64,000 nt of DNA from an uncultured Pseudoxanthomonas sp. (GTDB taxonomy: Bacteria > Pseudomonadota > Gammaproteobacteria > Xanthomonadales > Xanthomonadaceae). The stretch spans positions 1-64,000 of the forward strand of contig NZ_CAMPJD010000016.1 of assembly GCF_946886695.1 (NCBI RefSeq). The letters run 5' to 3'. Both the position numbers and the translations under genes were made by a program. The notes beneath the pieces are model-generated. The model was not told where the DNA came from. It searched no databases and worked only from the letters and a program-made list of their open reading frames with translations. Each line of letters starts with the position of its first letter. The first letter of the stretch is position 1. Positions 28,331 through 37,872 of the stretch are shown piece by piece.

Positions 28331-29278
28331 ATGTCCACGCCGTCCGCGTCCCGGCTGCGCGCGCTGGCCGCCTTCGGGCTGTCACTCGTCTTGCTCGCCG
28401 CCTGCAAACCCGAACCCGAAGAACTCGCCGGCGCCGCAAGCGAACCCGCCGCCGCCGTGCGCCAGTTGGCAACGCACCTGCAGCGCAACGACCTGGTGGC
28501 CTTCGCGCGCGACGCCGTTCCCGCTGACGTGCATGCACGGCTGGACGCTGCCTGGCGACAGGGCCACAGTCGCTGGCCGCTGACCGAGCTGCCGCTGGAC
28601 GACAAGCTGGTGCCGATGCTGGCCGCGCTGGCCGCGAAGGATTCGGAAAAGACGCTGCAACGCAGCTTCGACCGACAATTCGGTCGGCAGGACCGCGACC
28701 TGAAGGAAGCCGCGCGTACGCTGAGCCTGTTCGGCGTGCAGTACGTGAAGAACGAAGGCGACTACACGCCGGAAGAACGCGACCACTACGCGCAGGTCAT
28801 CGCCGCGCTTGGCGAGTGGGCGCAACAGGCGCCCTTGGGCGACCCGGCGCTGGCACGGACCACGCTGGCCCGGCTCGCACCCGCCGCCCGCACCAGCGGC
28901 CTGACCAGCGAAGACGCCCTGAGCCAGGCCGGCATGCAGGCAAGCCTGCAGCGGCTGACGCCGTTCTTCATCGAGACCAAGGCCACCTTCGCCCGCTACG
29001 GGTTGCCCCTGGATACGACCTTCAATGACCTGCGGACCGGTCTGGTCGAACAGAACGACGACACCGCCACGGTGCGCATCCACTATCCGTTGGCCGAACG
29101 CGAGATCGACACCGTGGTCAGCCTGACCCGGCGCGGCGGGCAGTGGTACCTGACCGACTACCTCCGCCATGCCGAGGACGTGCTGAAGGCAGTGCCTGCG
29201 CCCACGCCCCCGGTCGCACCACCCACCACCGAGATCCCTCCCGTCTCGCCGCAGGGCGATATCGATCCAGCGTCCTAG
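28331..29278 (+). CDS. Hypothetical lipoprotein (315 aa)
   Basis: Lipoprotein with lipobox VLLAAC (Cys about 25), a helical body (LATHLQRNDLVAFARDAVPADVHARLD…) and a C-terminal SnoaL/NTF2-like-looking segment (TVRIHYPLAEREIDTVVSLTRRGGQWYLTDYL) ending in a Pro-rich tail. Family not recognised. ATG 28331 comes 89 bases after the terminator. Downstream is the plsB promoter. Confidence 0.7.
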   Translation: MSTPSASRLRALAAFGLSLVLLAACKPEPEELAGAASEPAAAVRQLATHLQRNDLVAFARDAVPADVHARLDAAWRQGHSRWPLTELPLDDKLVPMLAALAAKDSEKTLQRSFDRQFGRQDRDLKEAARTLSLFGVQYVKNEGDYTPEERDHYAQVIAALGEWAQQAPLGDPALARTTLARLAPAARTSGLTSEDALSQAGMQASLQRLTPFFIETKATFARYGLPLDTTFNDLRTGLVEQNDDTATVRIHYPLAEREIDTVVSLTRRGGQWYLTDYLRHAEDVLKAVPAPTPPVAPPTTEIPPVSPQGDIDPAS

Positions 29279-29390
29279 GCCGTCGGCATCCGCCCCCGGT
29301 GCCGACGCAGGGCCCACTCGGCCGGTCCCCATGGACAGGGGCCGCCTGCCTGAACCTGTAACCGCTTCCCAGCCGGTCACGGGCGTGCGC

Positions 29391-29396
29391 CATAAT
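29391..29396 (+). promoter_or_regulatory. -10 element of plsB, predicting a leaderless mRNA
   Basis: CATAAT is followed by seven bases and the ATG at 29404; transcription would begin at or next to the start codon. An in-frame ATG at 29395 overlaps the -10 itself, which argues for 29404 as the true start. Confidence 0.5.
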
Positions 29397-29403
29397 GCGC
29401 CGG

Positions 29404-32079
29404 ATGCCTGAACAGAATCCCCTGCCGTTCCCGGACGCCCCGAAACCGACGCCGCCGGAAAAGACCCCGGGCGCGACGGACCCCGCCGCACCCGGAAGCA
29501 CCCCGGACACCCCGGTGGTCGCCGATGCGCCCGTCACGGCAGGCGTCCCGATGACGCCGCCCGCCCATCGCCAGGCCAAGCGACCGTTGTGGGCCCGCCT
29601 GCTGGGCCGCCTGGCGGATCCGTGGCTGGCGTTGAACATCGAACCCGGCGTGCCGGCCGACCTGCTCGACGGCCGCCCGGTCTGCTACGTGCTGGAAGAC
29701 TACGGCCTGTCCAATGCGCTGATCCTGGACCGCGCCTGCCGCGACGCCGGGCTGCCGTCGCCGCTGGTGCCGTTGCCGGTCGGCGGCAATCCGCTGGGCC
29801 GCAAGCGCGCCTACGTGGCGCTGTCGCGCCGCAATGCCAGCACGCTGATCCCCGACCAGGTCAGCGCCAAGACCCATTCCGGCTCGCTGGCGCGGTTGCT
29901 GGAGGCGCACCGCACCACCCCGGGACTGGACGTGCAGCTGGTGCCGGTGTCGATCTTCGTCGGCCGCGCGCCGGACAAGCAGAGTGGTTGGTTCTCGGTG
30001 CTGTTCTCCGAAAACTGGGCCATCGTCGGCCGCTTCCGCCGGCTGCTGGCGATCCTGCTCAACGGCCGCGGCACCATCGTGCGGTTCGCGCCGCCCGTTT
30101 CACTGCGCGGCACGGTCGATGAAGGCCTGGAACCGGAACGCACGGTGCGCAAGCTGTCGCGCGTGCTGCGTACGCACTTCCACCGCATCCGCGAAGCCAT
30201 CATCGGTCCCGACCTGTCCACACGCCGCCTGCTGGTGGACCAGGTGCTGGCCGCCGAACCGGTGAAGGAAGCCATCGTCGAGCAGGCACGCCGCGACAAG
30301 TCCAAGCCCGAGGACGCGTGGAAGAAGGCGCACGCGTATGCCTGGGAAATCGCCGCCGATTACTCCAACCCGGTGGTCCGCTCGGCCAGCTTCCTCTTGA
30401 GCCACGTCTGGAACCAGATCTACGACGGCGTGCTGGTGCACCACCTCGACAAGTTCAAGGAAGCCGCGCCCGGCCACGAAGTCGTCTACGTGCCCTGCCA
30501 CCGCAGCCACATGGACTACCTGCTGCTGTCGTACCTGCTGTACGAACGCGGCATCGTGCCGCCGCACATCGCGGCAGGCATCAACCTCAACCTGCCGGTG
30601 GTCGGCACGCTGCTGCGCAAGGGCGGCGCCTTCTTCATGCGTCGCAGTTTCCGTGGCAATCCGCTGTACTCGGCGGTGTTCACCGAATACGTGGCGCAGC
30701 TGGTGTCCGGCGGCTACTCGCTGGAGTACTTCATCGAAGGCGGGCGCTCGCGCACCGGCCGGCTGCTGCCGCCGAAGGGCGGCATGATCTCGATGACGTT
30801 GCGCGCGTTCCTGCGCCAGCCGCGCAAGCCGGTGCTGTTCCAGCCGGTCTACATCGGTTACGAGAAGCTGCTGGAAGGCACCAGCTACCTGGACGAACTG
30901 AGTGGCCGGCCAAAGGAAAAGGAATCCATCTGGGCCGTGTTGTGGGGCATCCCCAAGGTGCTGCGGCAGAACTACGGCCAGGTGGTGGTGAACTTCGGCG
31001 AACCCATTCCATTGAACGACGCCCTGGCCAAGTACGCACCCGAGTGGGACGGCACGCCGGTGGGCGAAGAGGAAAAGCCCGCGTGGCTGTCCGAGATCGT
31101 GGATGCGCTGGCCCAGCAGATCCAGGTCAACATCAACCGCGCCGCCGACGTGAACCCGATCAACCTGCTGGCGCTGGCGCTGCTGTCCACGCCCAAGCAC
31201 GCGATGGGCGAAGCCGACCTGATCGCGCAGATCGAACTGTCCAAGACGCTGCTGGCGGAACTGCCGTATTCCGATCGCGTGACCGTCACCCCGCACTCGC
31301 CCGACCGCATCATCTCCCATGCCGAGGAGATCAACATGCTGCAGCGGATCAAGCATCCACTCGGCGATGTGCTGAGCGTGGACGACGATACCGCCGTCTT
31401 GCTGAGTTACTACCGCAACAACGTACTGCACCTGTTCACGGCCTCGTCGTGGATCGCCTGCTGCTTCCAGAACAACCGCCGCATGAGCCGTGCCGGCGTA
31501 CTGCGCCTGGGCCGCACGCTGTATCCGTTCCTGCAGGAGGAATTGTTCCTGCCATGGAGCGAGGACGAGTTCGCCGAACGCATGGAACGCACCATCGAGG
31601 TGTTCATCCGCGAAGGCCTGCTGCAACAGGTCAACGACGACGACGGCGGCATCCTCGCGCGCAGCGCGGGGCAGACCGACGAAGTGTTCCGGCTGCGCGC
31701 GATCGGCCACTCGCTGCAGCAGGCGTTCGAGCGCTACTACATCGCCATCTCGGTGCTGGTGAAGAACGGCCCCGGCACGCTGGGCGCCGCCGAGCTGGAG
31801 AGCCTTTGCCAGCAAGCAGCGCAACGCCTCAGCCTGCTCTACGCACCTGCTGCGCCTGAGTTCTTCGACAAGACGCTGTTCCGCGGCTTCATCCAGAAAC
31901 TGCGCGAACTGAAGCTGGTCTGGCCCGACGAGAACAGCAAGCTGCTGTTCGACGAACGCCTGGACGCCTGGGCGCGCGACGCCAAGGCCATCCTCGGCCG
32001 CGAACTGCGCCACACCATCGAGAAGGTCAGTCCGGAAGCCGCCAAACCGGCCGAGCCGACACCGACGCCGCAGGACTGA
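29404..32079 (+). CDS. plsB: Glycerol-3-phosphate 1-O-acyltransferase
   Basis: 891-aa inner-membrane enzyme for the first step of phospholipid synthesis. Acyltransferase motifs are in order: VPCHRSHMDYLLLSYLLY (HX4D), FFMRRSFRGNPLYSAVF, YFIEGGRSRTGRLLPPKGG and PVYIGYEK. Length is slightly above the usual 810-880 because of a Pro-rich N-terminus (PEKTPGATDPAAPGS…). ATG 29404 rather than 29395 is chosen from the promoter position. Confidence 0.93.
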   Translation: MPEQNPLPFPDAPKPTPPEKTPGATDPAAPGSTPDTPVVADAPVTAGVPMTPPAHRQAKRPLWARLLGRLADPWLALNIEPGVPADLLDGRPVCYVLEDYGLSNALILDRACRDAGLPSPLVPLPVGGNPLGRKRAYVALSRRNASTLIPDQVSAKTHSGSLARLLEAHRTTPGLDVQLVPVSIFVGRAPDKQSGWFSVLFSENWAIVGRFRRLLAILLNGRGTIVRFAPPVSLRGTVDEGLEPERTVRKLSRVLRTHFHRIREAIIGPDLSTRRLLVDQVLAAEPVKEAIVEQARRDKSKPEDAWKKAHAYAWEIAADYSNPVVRSASFLLSHVWNQIYDGVLVHHLDKFKEAAPGHEVVYVPCHRSHMDYLLLSYLLYERGIVPPHIAAGINLNLPVVGTLLRKGGAFFMRRSFRGNPLYSAVFTEYVAQLVSGGYSLEYFIEGGRSRTGRLLPPKGGMISMTLRAFLRQPRKPVLFQPVYIGYEKLLEGTSYLDELSGRPKEKESIWAVLWGIPKVLRQNYGQVVVNFGEPIPLNDALAKYAPEWDGTPVGEEEKPAWLSEIVDALAQQIQVNINRAADVNPINLLALALLSTPKHAMGEADLIAQIELSKTLLAELPYSDRVTVTPHSPDRIISHAEEINMLQRIKHPLGDVLSVDDDTAVLLSYYRNNVLHLFTASSWIACCFQNNRRMSRAGVLRLGRTLYPFLQEELFLPWSEDEFAERMERTIEVFIREGLLQQVNDDDGGILARSAGQTDEVFRLRAIGHSLQQAFERYYIAISVLVKNGPGTLGAAELESLCQQAAQRLSLLYAPAAPEFFDKTLFRGFIQKLRELKLVWPDENSKLLFDERLDAWARDAKAILGRELRHTIEKVSPEAAKPAEPTPTPQD

Positions 32080-32165
32080 GGTCCTGCTACCGGAGGCTGA
32101 TGGTCACGCCCGCCGCATCACGCAGGACGTAACCGGCCGGTTTCGTTTTCGCTTGGCAGTACCGC

Positions 32166-32885
32166 TCAGGAGACCGCACTGAACGAGCGCGTCAGCCACG
32201 CCTTCGCCGGCAGCGCGCGCGAGGGATCGCGTACCAGGCGGTGCAACGGCGAGCCGCATTCGGACAGATAGGGCTCGTCTTCGATCACCAGCACCATCCG
32301 CAGCAGGTCCACGCCGCCCGGCAGGATGGCCGGGGGCAGGTATTCGCGGAAGCCATAGTGCTCGAACACATCGTGCAGGAACGGCTCGCATGCCAGCAGA
32401 CAGAACTGGATGCGGTTTTCCTGCGCCCAGCGGTACGCCTCTTCCATCAACCGGTCCACCACCGGCTTGCTGCGCTGGTCGGCCTGCACGGCGAAACGCG
32501 TACCCACCGCGACCTGCGCCAGGGGCCAGGAGCGCGCGAAGGCGTCGATCTGGAACAGGCTGCCGTACTCCACCTGCACGGCCAGCGGCGCGAAGTCGTG
32601 CAGGCGCAGGGTGGCGATCGCCTGCGTACCCTTTTCCACCGCCAGGGTGGTGCCGCACGCGTCCAGACCGTCGGTGACACGCTTGCTCCGGTCGCCGAAC
32701 TGGCCTCGCTCGTGGAAATACACCTCGCGCCGCAGGCGCGGCACGTCACCCAGAGAATCGCCCGGCGCGAAGCGATGCATGCGCAGACCCAGCCCGGCCG
32801 TCGCCTCGTCCGCTGACGCCGCCACGAGCCGTGCCTCGCGGACCGACGATGGCCTGCGGTGATTGAACGGTTTGTCCTGCTCCAT
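32166..32885 (-). CDS. GNAT/LuxI-fold N-acyltransferase-like protein
   Basis: 239-aa protein with an autoinducer-synthase-like layout: LRREVYFHERGQFGDRS, then GTTLAVEKGTQAIATLRLHDF, VGTRFAVQADQR and a C-terminal CEPFLHDVFEHYGFREYL. It resembles N-acyl amino-acid or acyl-homoserine-lactone synthase folds more than classic acetyltransferases. No luxR-type partner is adjacent. Substrate unknown. ATG 32885 is preceded by a long leader with no clear Shine-Dalgarno; the stop is only 87 bases from plsB, which converges on it. Confidence 0.65.
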   Translation of the reverse strand: MEQDKPFNHRRPSSVREARLVAASADEATAGLGLRMHRFAPGDSLGDVPRLRREVYFHERGQFGDRSKRVTDGLDACGTTLAVEKGTQAIATLRLHDFAPLAVQVEYGSLFQIDAFARSWPLAQVAVGTRFAVQADQRSKPVVDRLMEEAYRWAQENRIQFCLLACEPFLHDVFEHYGFREYLPPAILPGGVDLLRMVLVIEDEPYLSECGSPLHRLVRDPSRALPAKAWLTRSFSAVS

Positions 32886-33161
32886 GCCACTCCCTCGCCA
32901 CGGCGTCGGAGGCGCACGCAGCCAGTCATTGGGAACCGCGGCGCCGGCAGGACGGCAAACGGTCAGTCGTAGGGAAAACCCCCACGCCGGGAAATCAAGC
33001 AAGCATCGGGCCAACTGCGCCGACCGTCCCGGAGGGGAACCACGGGGGCTACGGACGGGTATTTCAGGCTTCTGGCGACCCCGACGTGCGGGACGCATGC
33101 GTCCGCGCCGGCAAGGGGTGACGCGCAGCGTCAGATCCGGGCTGTCGTGCGGCGCGCGGAC

Positions 33162-33368
33162 TCAGGCCGGCTCGTCGGGAATCAACGCGCTCTCCAGCCG
33201 CGCGATGCAGTCCTTCAGCCACAGCTTGCGCTTCTTCAGGCGCTTGATCGCCACCTCGTCGGCGTCGGCATCATCCACCAGGCGCGCGATCGCCTCGTCC
33301 AGCTCGCGGTGCTCGAGCTTGAGTTCGGTGACCTTCTGGGTGATGTCGGCGGGGTTGCTGATCTCCAC
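33162..33368 (-). CDS. YdcH-family (DUF465) small protein
   Basis: 68-aa coiled-coil protein ([23 protein letters not shown]…[20 protein letters not shown]) of the DUF465/YdcH family, function unknown. The start is taken as GTG 33368 ([10 protein letters not shown]), since the upstream in-frame extension is Pro/Arg-rich and overlaps the ttcA promoter. Divergent from ttcA. Confidence 0.8.
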   Translation of the reverse strand: MEISNPADITQKVTELKLEHRELDEAIARLVDDADADEVAIKRLKKRKLWLKDCIARLESALIPDEPA

Positions 33369-33414
33369 GCGGCGAGCGTACACCGGCGGCGGCAAGGGCG
33401 TCACCGCACCCCGG

Positions 33415-33420
33415 TACAAT
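33415..33420 (+). promoter_or_regulatory. -10 element of ttcA, predicting a leaderless mRNA
   Basis: TACAAT followed by seven bases and the ttcA ATG at 33428. The longer in-frame start at 33419 overlaps this element. Confidence 0.55.
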
Positions 33421-33427
33421 GACGCCC

Positions 33428-34342
33428 ATGAGTACCGTCCTGCCCTTGCCCGACCCCGTCCTGCGCCGCCCTGCCACCGATCCGCGCCGCGCCGCGCACG
33501 AACAGGGCAAGCTGGCCAAGCGGTTGCGCCGCCAGGTGGGCCAGGCGATCGCCGACTTCGGCATGATCGAGGAGGGCGACAAGGTCATGGTGTGCCTGTC
33601 CGGCGGCAAGGACAGCTACACGATGCTGGACATCCTGCTGCAACTGCAGAAGAAGGCGCCGGTCAGCTTCGAACTGGTCGCGGTCAACCTGGACCAGAAG
33701 CAGCCGGACTTTCCCGAGCACGTGCTGCCGGACTACCTGGAACGTGTGGGCGTGCCGTACCACATCATCGAGCAGGACACGTATTCGGTGGTCAGCCGGG
33801 TGATTCCGGAGGGCAAGACCATGTGTTCGCTGTGCTCGCGCCTGCGCCGTGGCGCGCTGTACAGCTACGCCGAGGAGAACGGCTTCACCAAGATCGCGTT
33901 GGGCCATCACCGCGACGACCTTGTGGCCACGTTCTTCCTGAACATGTTCTTCCACGCCAAACTCTCCGGCATGCCGCCCAAGCTGCTGTCCGACAACGGC
34001 AGGCACGTGGTGATCCGCCCGCTGGCCTATGCGCGCGAAGACGACATCGCCCAGTACGCCGAGGCGAAGGCATTCCCCATCATTCCCTGCAACCTGTGCG
34101 GCAGCCAGGAAAACCTGCAGCGCAAGCAGGTCAAGAAGATGATGGATGCGTGGGAGCGCGAGACCCCCGGCCGCATCGAGACCATCGCGCGCGCGCTGGG
34201 CGATATCCGTCCGTCGCAGCTCAGCGATCCGAAGCTGTTCGATTTCCTTTCACTGGGCCACCGCGACGGCGCCGCCTTGCCCGATGCGCAGGCATGGCTG
34301 GCGGGCGAACCGCGCCCCACCTTGGCGGACGAGGACACCTGA
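33428..34342 (+). CDS. ttcA: tRNA 2-thiocytidine biosynthesis protein TtcA
   Basis: 304-aa tRNA-C32 thiolase. The PP-loop is SGGKDS (58-63); two CxxC pairs (CSLC at 133-136 and CNLC about 90 residues later) hold the iron-sulfur cluster needed for sulfur transfer. The [24 protein letters not shown] block is diagnostic. Start at ATG 33428. Confidence 0.95.
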   Translation: MSTVLPLPDPVLRRPATDPRRAAHEQGKLAKRLRRQVGQAIADFGMIEEGDKVMVCLSGGKDSYTMLDILLQLQKKAPVSFELVAVNLDQKQPDFPEHVLPDYLERVGVPYHIIEQDTYSVVSRVIPEGKTMCSLCSRLRRGALYSYAEENGFTKIALGHHRDDLVATFFLNMFFHAKLSGMPPKLLSDNGRHVVIRPLAYAREDDIAQYAEAKAFPIIPCNLCGSQENLQRKQVKKMMDAWERETPGRIETIARALGDIRPSQLSDPKLFDFLSLGHRDGAALPDAQAWLAGEPRPTLADEDT

Positions 34343-34359
34343 CCTCGCCACACACCTGC

Positions 34360-34454
34360 CGTCATCCTGGCGAAAGCCGGATCCATGCTGCTCTAGCGCT
34401 CCAGCGGGCTGGCGGACAGCAGAAGCAGAATGGATCCCGGAATTCGCCGGGACG
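34360..34454. repeat. Palindromic intergenic repeat (CGTCATCC…GGGACGGCG type)
   Basis: Between ttcA and rdgC, CGTCATCCTGGCGAAAGCCG-GATCCATGCTGC pairs imperfectly with the right half GCAGAATGGATCCCGGAATT-CGCCGGGACG. This 95-bp imperfect palindrome is a common Xanthomonadaceae element. It includes BamHI-like GGATCC cores on both arms. Confidence 0.7.
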
Positions 34455-34507
34455 GCGGGCAAAGCAACAACACGCATCCCCCTCATTTACCGGACCCTGA
34501 TTCCCTG

Positions 34508-35410
34508 ATGTTCTTTCGCAACCTGACCCTGTTCCGCTTCCCGACTTCGCTGGATTTCTCCCAACTCGACGAACTGCTTCCCGAAGCCGTGCTCAAGCCG
34601 GTCGGCCCACTCGAACTGTCCTCGCGCGGCTTCATCTCGCCGTTCGGCCGCGGTGACGACACGCTGTCCCACCGCATCAACGACGCGATCTGGCTGAGCG
34701 TGGGTGGCGAGGACAAGATCCTGCCCGGCGCCGTGGTCAACGACCTGCTGCAGAAGAAGCTGCAGGAGATCGAGGCCAAGGAAGGCCGCAAGCCGGGCGG
34801 CAAGACCCGCAAGCGGCTGAAGGACGACCTGCTGCATGAACTGCTGCCGCGCGCGTTCGTCAAACCCTCGCGTACCGATGCGCTGATCGACCTGGAGCAC
34901 GGCTTCATCGCCGTGGATGCGTCCTCGCGCAAGACCGGCGAGAACGTGGTGTCGGAAGTGCGCCGCGCGCTGGGCAGCTTTCCGGCGCTGCCGCTGAATG
35001 CCGAAGTCGCGCCGCGCAGCGTGCTGACCGGCTGGATCGCCGGCGAACCGCTGCCGGAAGGCTTGTCGCTGGGCGAGGAGTGCGAACTGAAGGACGCGAT
35101 GGAAGGCGGCGCGGTGGTGAAGTGCCAGAACCAGGACCTGCAGAGTGACGAGATCGCCAAGCACCTGGACGCCGGCAAACAGGTCACCAAGCTGGCGCTG
35201 GTGCTGGACGACCACGTGTCGTTCGTCCTCGGCGAGGACCTGATCGTGCGCAAGTTGAAGTTCCTCGACGGCGCGGTCGACCAGCTCGAGAATACCGAGC
35301 ACGACGACCTGCGCGCCGAACTGGATGCCCGCTTCGCACTGATGTCCGGCGAGGTGAAGCGCCTGTTCCTGGTGCTGGAGCACGCGCTCAAGCTCAGTAA
35401 GGCGGATTGA
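34508..35410 (+). CDS. rdgC: Recombination-associated protein RdgC
   Basis: 300-aa nucleoid-associated protein that binds DNA as a ring dimer and restrains RecA. The family opening MFFRNLTLFRF, the GFISPFGRGDD segment and LVLDDHVSFVLGEDL are intact, and length is normal (about 300). The preceding repeat lies between it and ttcA. Confidence 0.95.
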   Translation: MFFRNLTLFRFPTSLDFSQLDELLPEAVLKPVGPLELSSRGFISPFGRGDDTLSHRINDAIWLSVGGEDKILPGAVVNDLLQKKLQEIEAKEGRKPGGKTRKRLKDDLLHELLPRAFVKPSRTDALIDLEHGFIAVDASSRKTGENVVSEVRRALGSFPALPLNAEVAPRSVLTGWIAGEPLPEGLSLGEECELKDAMEGGAVVKCQNQDLQSDEIAKHLDAGKQVTKLALVLDDHVSFVLGEDLIVRKLKFLDGAVDQLENTEHDDLRAELDARFALMSGEVKRLFLVLEHALKLSKAD

Positions 35411-35478
35411 GCCAACCAGGGACGCGGGATCGGGTGTGGCTGAATCGCATCCGCCACCTCCAGCCCGCGCATGCCCAC

Positions 35479-35484
35479 TACAAT
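35479..35484 (+). promoter_or_regulatory. -10 element of the YgjP-type peptidase gene, leaderless
   Basis: TACAAT followed by seven bases (CGTGGGC) and ATG 35492. An earlier in-frame ATG at 35471 would place this element inside the coding sequence. Confidence 0.5.
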
Positions 35485-35491
35485 CGTGGGC

Positions 35492-36280
35492 ATGCCTTCG
35501 CTGCACTCTCTCCTGATCGCCCGCGCGCCACGCAGCGTCGAGCGGGACACCGTCACCCTGGAACTCGATGACGGACGCATCCTGGACGTGCAACGCGTCC
35601 GTGATCCGCGTGCGAAGCGCCTCAAGCTCAGCATCGATGAGCGGGGCGCGCGACTGACGCTTCCCCTGCGCGCCAGCCTGGTGGCGGGGGACCGCTTCCT
35701 GCAGCAACACCGCGACTGGCTCGCAGCACAGCTCACCCGGCATGCGCCGGACGACGGAGACGACACACTGGTGCCCGGCCGAACCGATCGCCTGCCGCTG
35801 CGGGGCGAGTACCTGCCGCTCCAGTGGCACGAGGGCCGTTACGCGCGCATCGAGCGGGTCGGTGATGCGCTGCACATGCACACGACGTCGCGAACCAGTG
35901 CTGCCAGCCTGCAGCGCACCCTGCGTGCCTTCTATGAAGCGCAGGCGCGGGCCGACATCGGCCGCTGGCTGCCCGGTTATCTGGCGGGATTGCCACGCGC
36001 ACCCCGGCAGATCCGCCTGAAGACCATGTCATCCCAGTGGGGCTCCCTGGCGCCCGACGGGACGCTGGCGCTGGACCTCGCCCTCGTGCTGGGGCGACCT
36101 TCGGCGTTCGAATACGTGCTCGTCCACGAGTTGTGCCACTTGATGCAGGCCAACCACTCGCCCGCCTTCTGGCAGGAAGTGGAAGCGCGCTTCCCCGCCT
36201 GGCGCGACGAGCGCGCCTATTTCCATGCCGAAGGCCGCCGCCTGAAAGCGCGACTGCACAGGCTGCTGGCCACCCCCTGA
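35492..36280 (+). CDS. YgjP/SprT-like (DUF45) metal-dependent peptidase
   Basis: 262-aa protein with a zinc-peptidase HELCH motif (YVLVHELCHLMQANHSPAFW) and the upstream block IRLKTMSSQWGSLAPDGT typical of the YgjP family; the additional zinc ligand is the His of NHSPAFW. Physiological substrate unknown. ATG 35492 is chosen from the promoter position. Confidence 0.85.
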   Translation: MPSLHSLLIARAPRSVERDTVTLELDDGRILDVQRVRDPRAKRLKLSIDERGARLTLPLRASLVAGDRFLQQHRDWLAAQLTRHAPDDGDDTLVPGRTDRLPLRGEYLPLQWHEGRYARIERVGDALHMHTTSRTSAASLQRTLRAFYEAQARADIGRWLPGYLAGLPRAPRQIRLKTMSSQWGSLAPDGTLALDLALVLGRPSAFEYVLVHELCHLMQANHSPAFWQEVEARFPAWRDERAYFHAEGRRLKARLHRLLATP

Positions 36281-36426
36281 CACCAGCCTGCGAACCCGAG
36301 GGCTCCAGACACCCATGTCCGGAATGAGACTTGCGTCACGATTCAAGACGGCATGCCGGCGACGGCAGGCCCAGCAGGGAGAGCGGGCCTGCGCTCCGGC
36401 GCCTCGCCTTCTCCGGTACCCGCTCA

Positions 36427-37026
36427 ATGAATCGTCCCGCACTCTCGCGCGCAATTCCCACCAATCCGGCTGCGACCGGTCCTGTCCTGCAGGCCGGCGC
36501 CGTTGCTTCGCTGAAGGCGTTCTCGCTGTACGCCATGCCAGGCTCGGAAACCGCCGCCAGCCTTGCCGCACGGCGCGCGCTGATGAGCCGGAAGGGTGTC
36601 TCCGTGGAGGAGATCAGCGAGCGGGCGCGTGAGCGCCGGCGCATGGCCAGCCAGATCCAGCGATTCGATCGCCGCGCCAGGCTGCTGGCGTTGCTGCTGC
36701 CCGCCGCCGCGGCGCTGGCGTGGTTGGGTAGCACCCAGAGCTCCATCAACATGCTGCTGTCCGGCTACGCGCTGCTGGCGCTGGCGGCGGTGGCGCTGCT
36801 GGCGCGGCTCACACGCACGCCGGACGCGGCGCGCCTCCCACTGGAGCAGTACTACCTGCAGGACGAGCAGTTGGCCAGCGCGGAAGACATCACCTTCCTG
36901 CGGCGACTGGCCCAGCAGGATTCCGAGCTCGACGCCGTCACCACGGCGTGGTGGCGCAGCACCGCGCCGATCCGCAAGGGCGACATCCGGCTGGCGCTGG
37001 ATTTCCAGCGCGCCAAACGCGCCTGA
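36427..37026 (+). CDS. Hypothetical membrane protein (199 aa)
   Basis: Basic, Ala/Arg-rich N-terminal half (ALMSRKGVSVEEISERARERRRMASQIQRFDRRAR), two hydrophobic helices (LLALLLPAAAALAWLG and YALLALAAVALLARL), then a soluble tail (YYLQDEQLASAEDITFLRRLAQQDSELDA). Unrecognised family. ATG 36427 is the first start after a long GC-rich leader; an in-frame ATG at 36331 is less likely. Confidence 0.55.
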   Translation: MNRPALSRAIPTNPAATGPVLQAGAVASLKAFSLYAMPGSETAASLAARRALMSRKGVSVEEISERARERRRMASQIQRFDRRARLLALLLPAAAALAWLGSTQSSINMLLSGYALLALAAVALLARLTRTPDAARLPLEQYYLQDEQLASAEDITFLRRLAQQDSELDAVTTAWWRSTAPIRKGDIRLALDFQRAKRA

Positions 37027-37872
37027 TCACTGCCGCAGGAACGCCAGCATCCGTGCGGCGACCGCCGCCGGATCCTCCATGTGCAGATGATGGGTGCCCG
37101 CCAAAACATGAAGGCACCCATCGGGCAGCAGCGCGGCACGTTGTGTCCGCAACGGTTCCGGGAAGTAGGCTTGCGGCGGATCCGCATAGACCACCGTGGT
37201 GGGGCACGCGATACCGGCCACGAGACGCGCCAGCTGCGCCTCGGAAAGCCGCTGCGGCGTAGGCAGCGTAAGGCGCGGATCGCTGCTCCAGACGAAGCCG
37301 CCTTCCACGGGCCGGACGCCGCGCTCGACCAGCAGGCGCGCCGCCGGTTCGCTCAACTGGTTCGCCTGCATGCGCGCGCGGACCGGCGCGGCCAGGTCGG
37401 TGAACACACGCAGCTGCTTGCCCGGCAGCGCGCGTGCCGCGGCAATGGCTTCGCGCCACCGCTCGGCCGTGCGCTCGACGGTTTCGGCCAGCCCGCCCAG
37501 GGCTTCGATCGCCACCAGGCGGCGAACACGCTCAGGAACGGACGCGGCCACCAGGCTCGCGATGCCGGCACCCATCGAGTGACCGAGCAGCGAGAACGTC
37601 TCCCACCCCAGCGCGTCCGCGATGTCGAGCACGGCGTTGACCGCCACGCCACTGGTGTACTCCGCTCCCGGCGCCAGATGCGCACTGCGGCCGTGGCCCG
37701 GCAGGTCGGGCGCCGCCAGCTGCACGCCGGGCAGGTGGGCGGCCAACGGAATGAAGCTCGCCGCATTGTCCAGCCAACCATGCAGGGCGAGCACGCGCGG
37801 ACCATCACCGTCGCCACGAAGTCCCGTGATCCGGCCCAGCGGAATATCGACCTCGAACTCGCGCAACATCAT
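37027..37872 (-). CDS. Alpha/beta-hydrolase
   Basis: 281-aa hydrolase with an oxyanion segment [13 protein letters not shown], nucleophile elbow LLGHSMGAG, an Asp in [11 protein letters not shown] and a C-terminal His in THHLHMEDP. It resembles esterase/epoxide-hydrolase type enzymes; substrate unknown. ATG-ATG (37872/37869) overlaps the stop of hemH, so it is second in a hemH operon. Confidence 0.8.
   Translation of the reverse strand: MMLREFEVDIPLGRITGLRGDGDGPRVLALHGWLDNAASFIPLAAHLPGVQLAAPDLPGHGRSAHLAPGAEYTSGVAVNAVLDIADALGWETFSLLGHSMGAGIASLVAASVPERVRRLVAIEALGGLAETVERTAERWREAIAAARALPGKQLRVFTDLAAPVRARMQANQLSEPAARLLVERGVRPVEGGFVWSSDPRLTLPTPQRLSEAQLARLVAGIACPTTVVYADPPQAYFPEPLRTQRAALLPDGCLHVLAGTHHLHMEDPAAVAARMLAFLRQ

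Noticed and set aside
34360..34454. CRISPR or phage attachment site between ttcA and rdgC
   Set aside because: It is a single imperfect palindrome of a type common in this family, with no spacer repeats, integrase or duplicated core.
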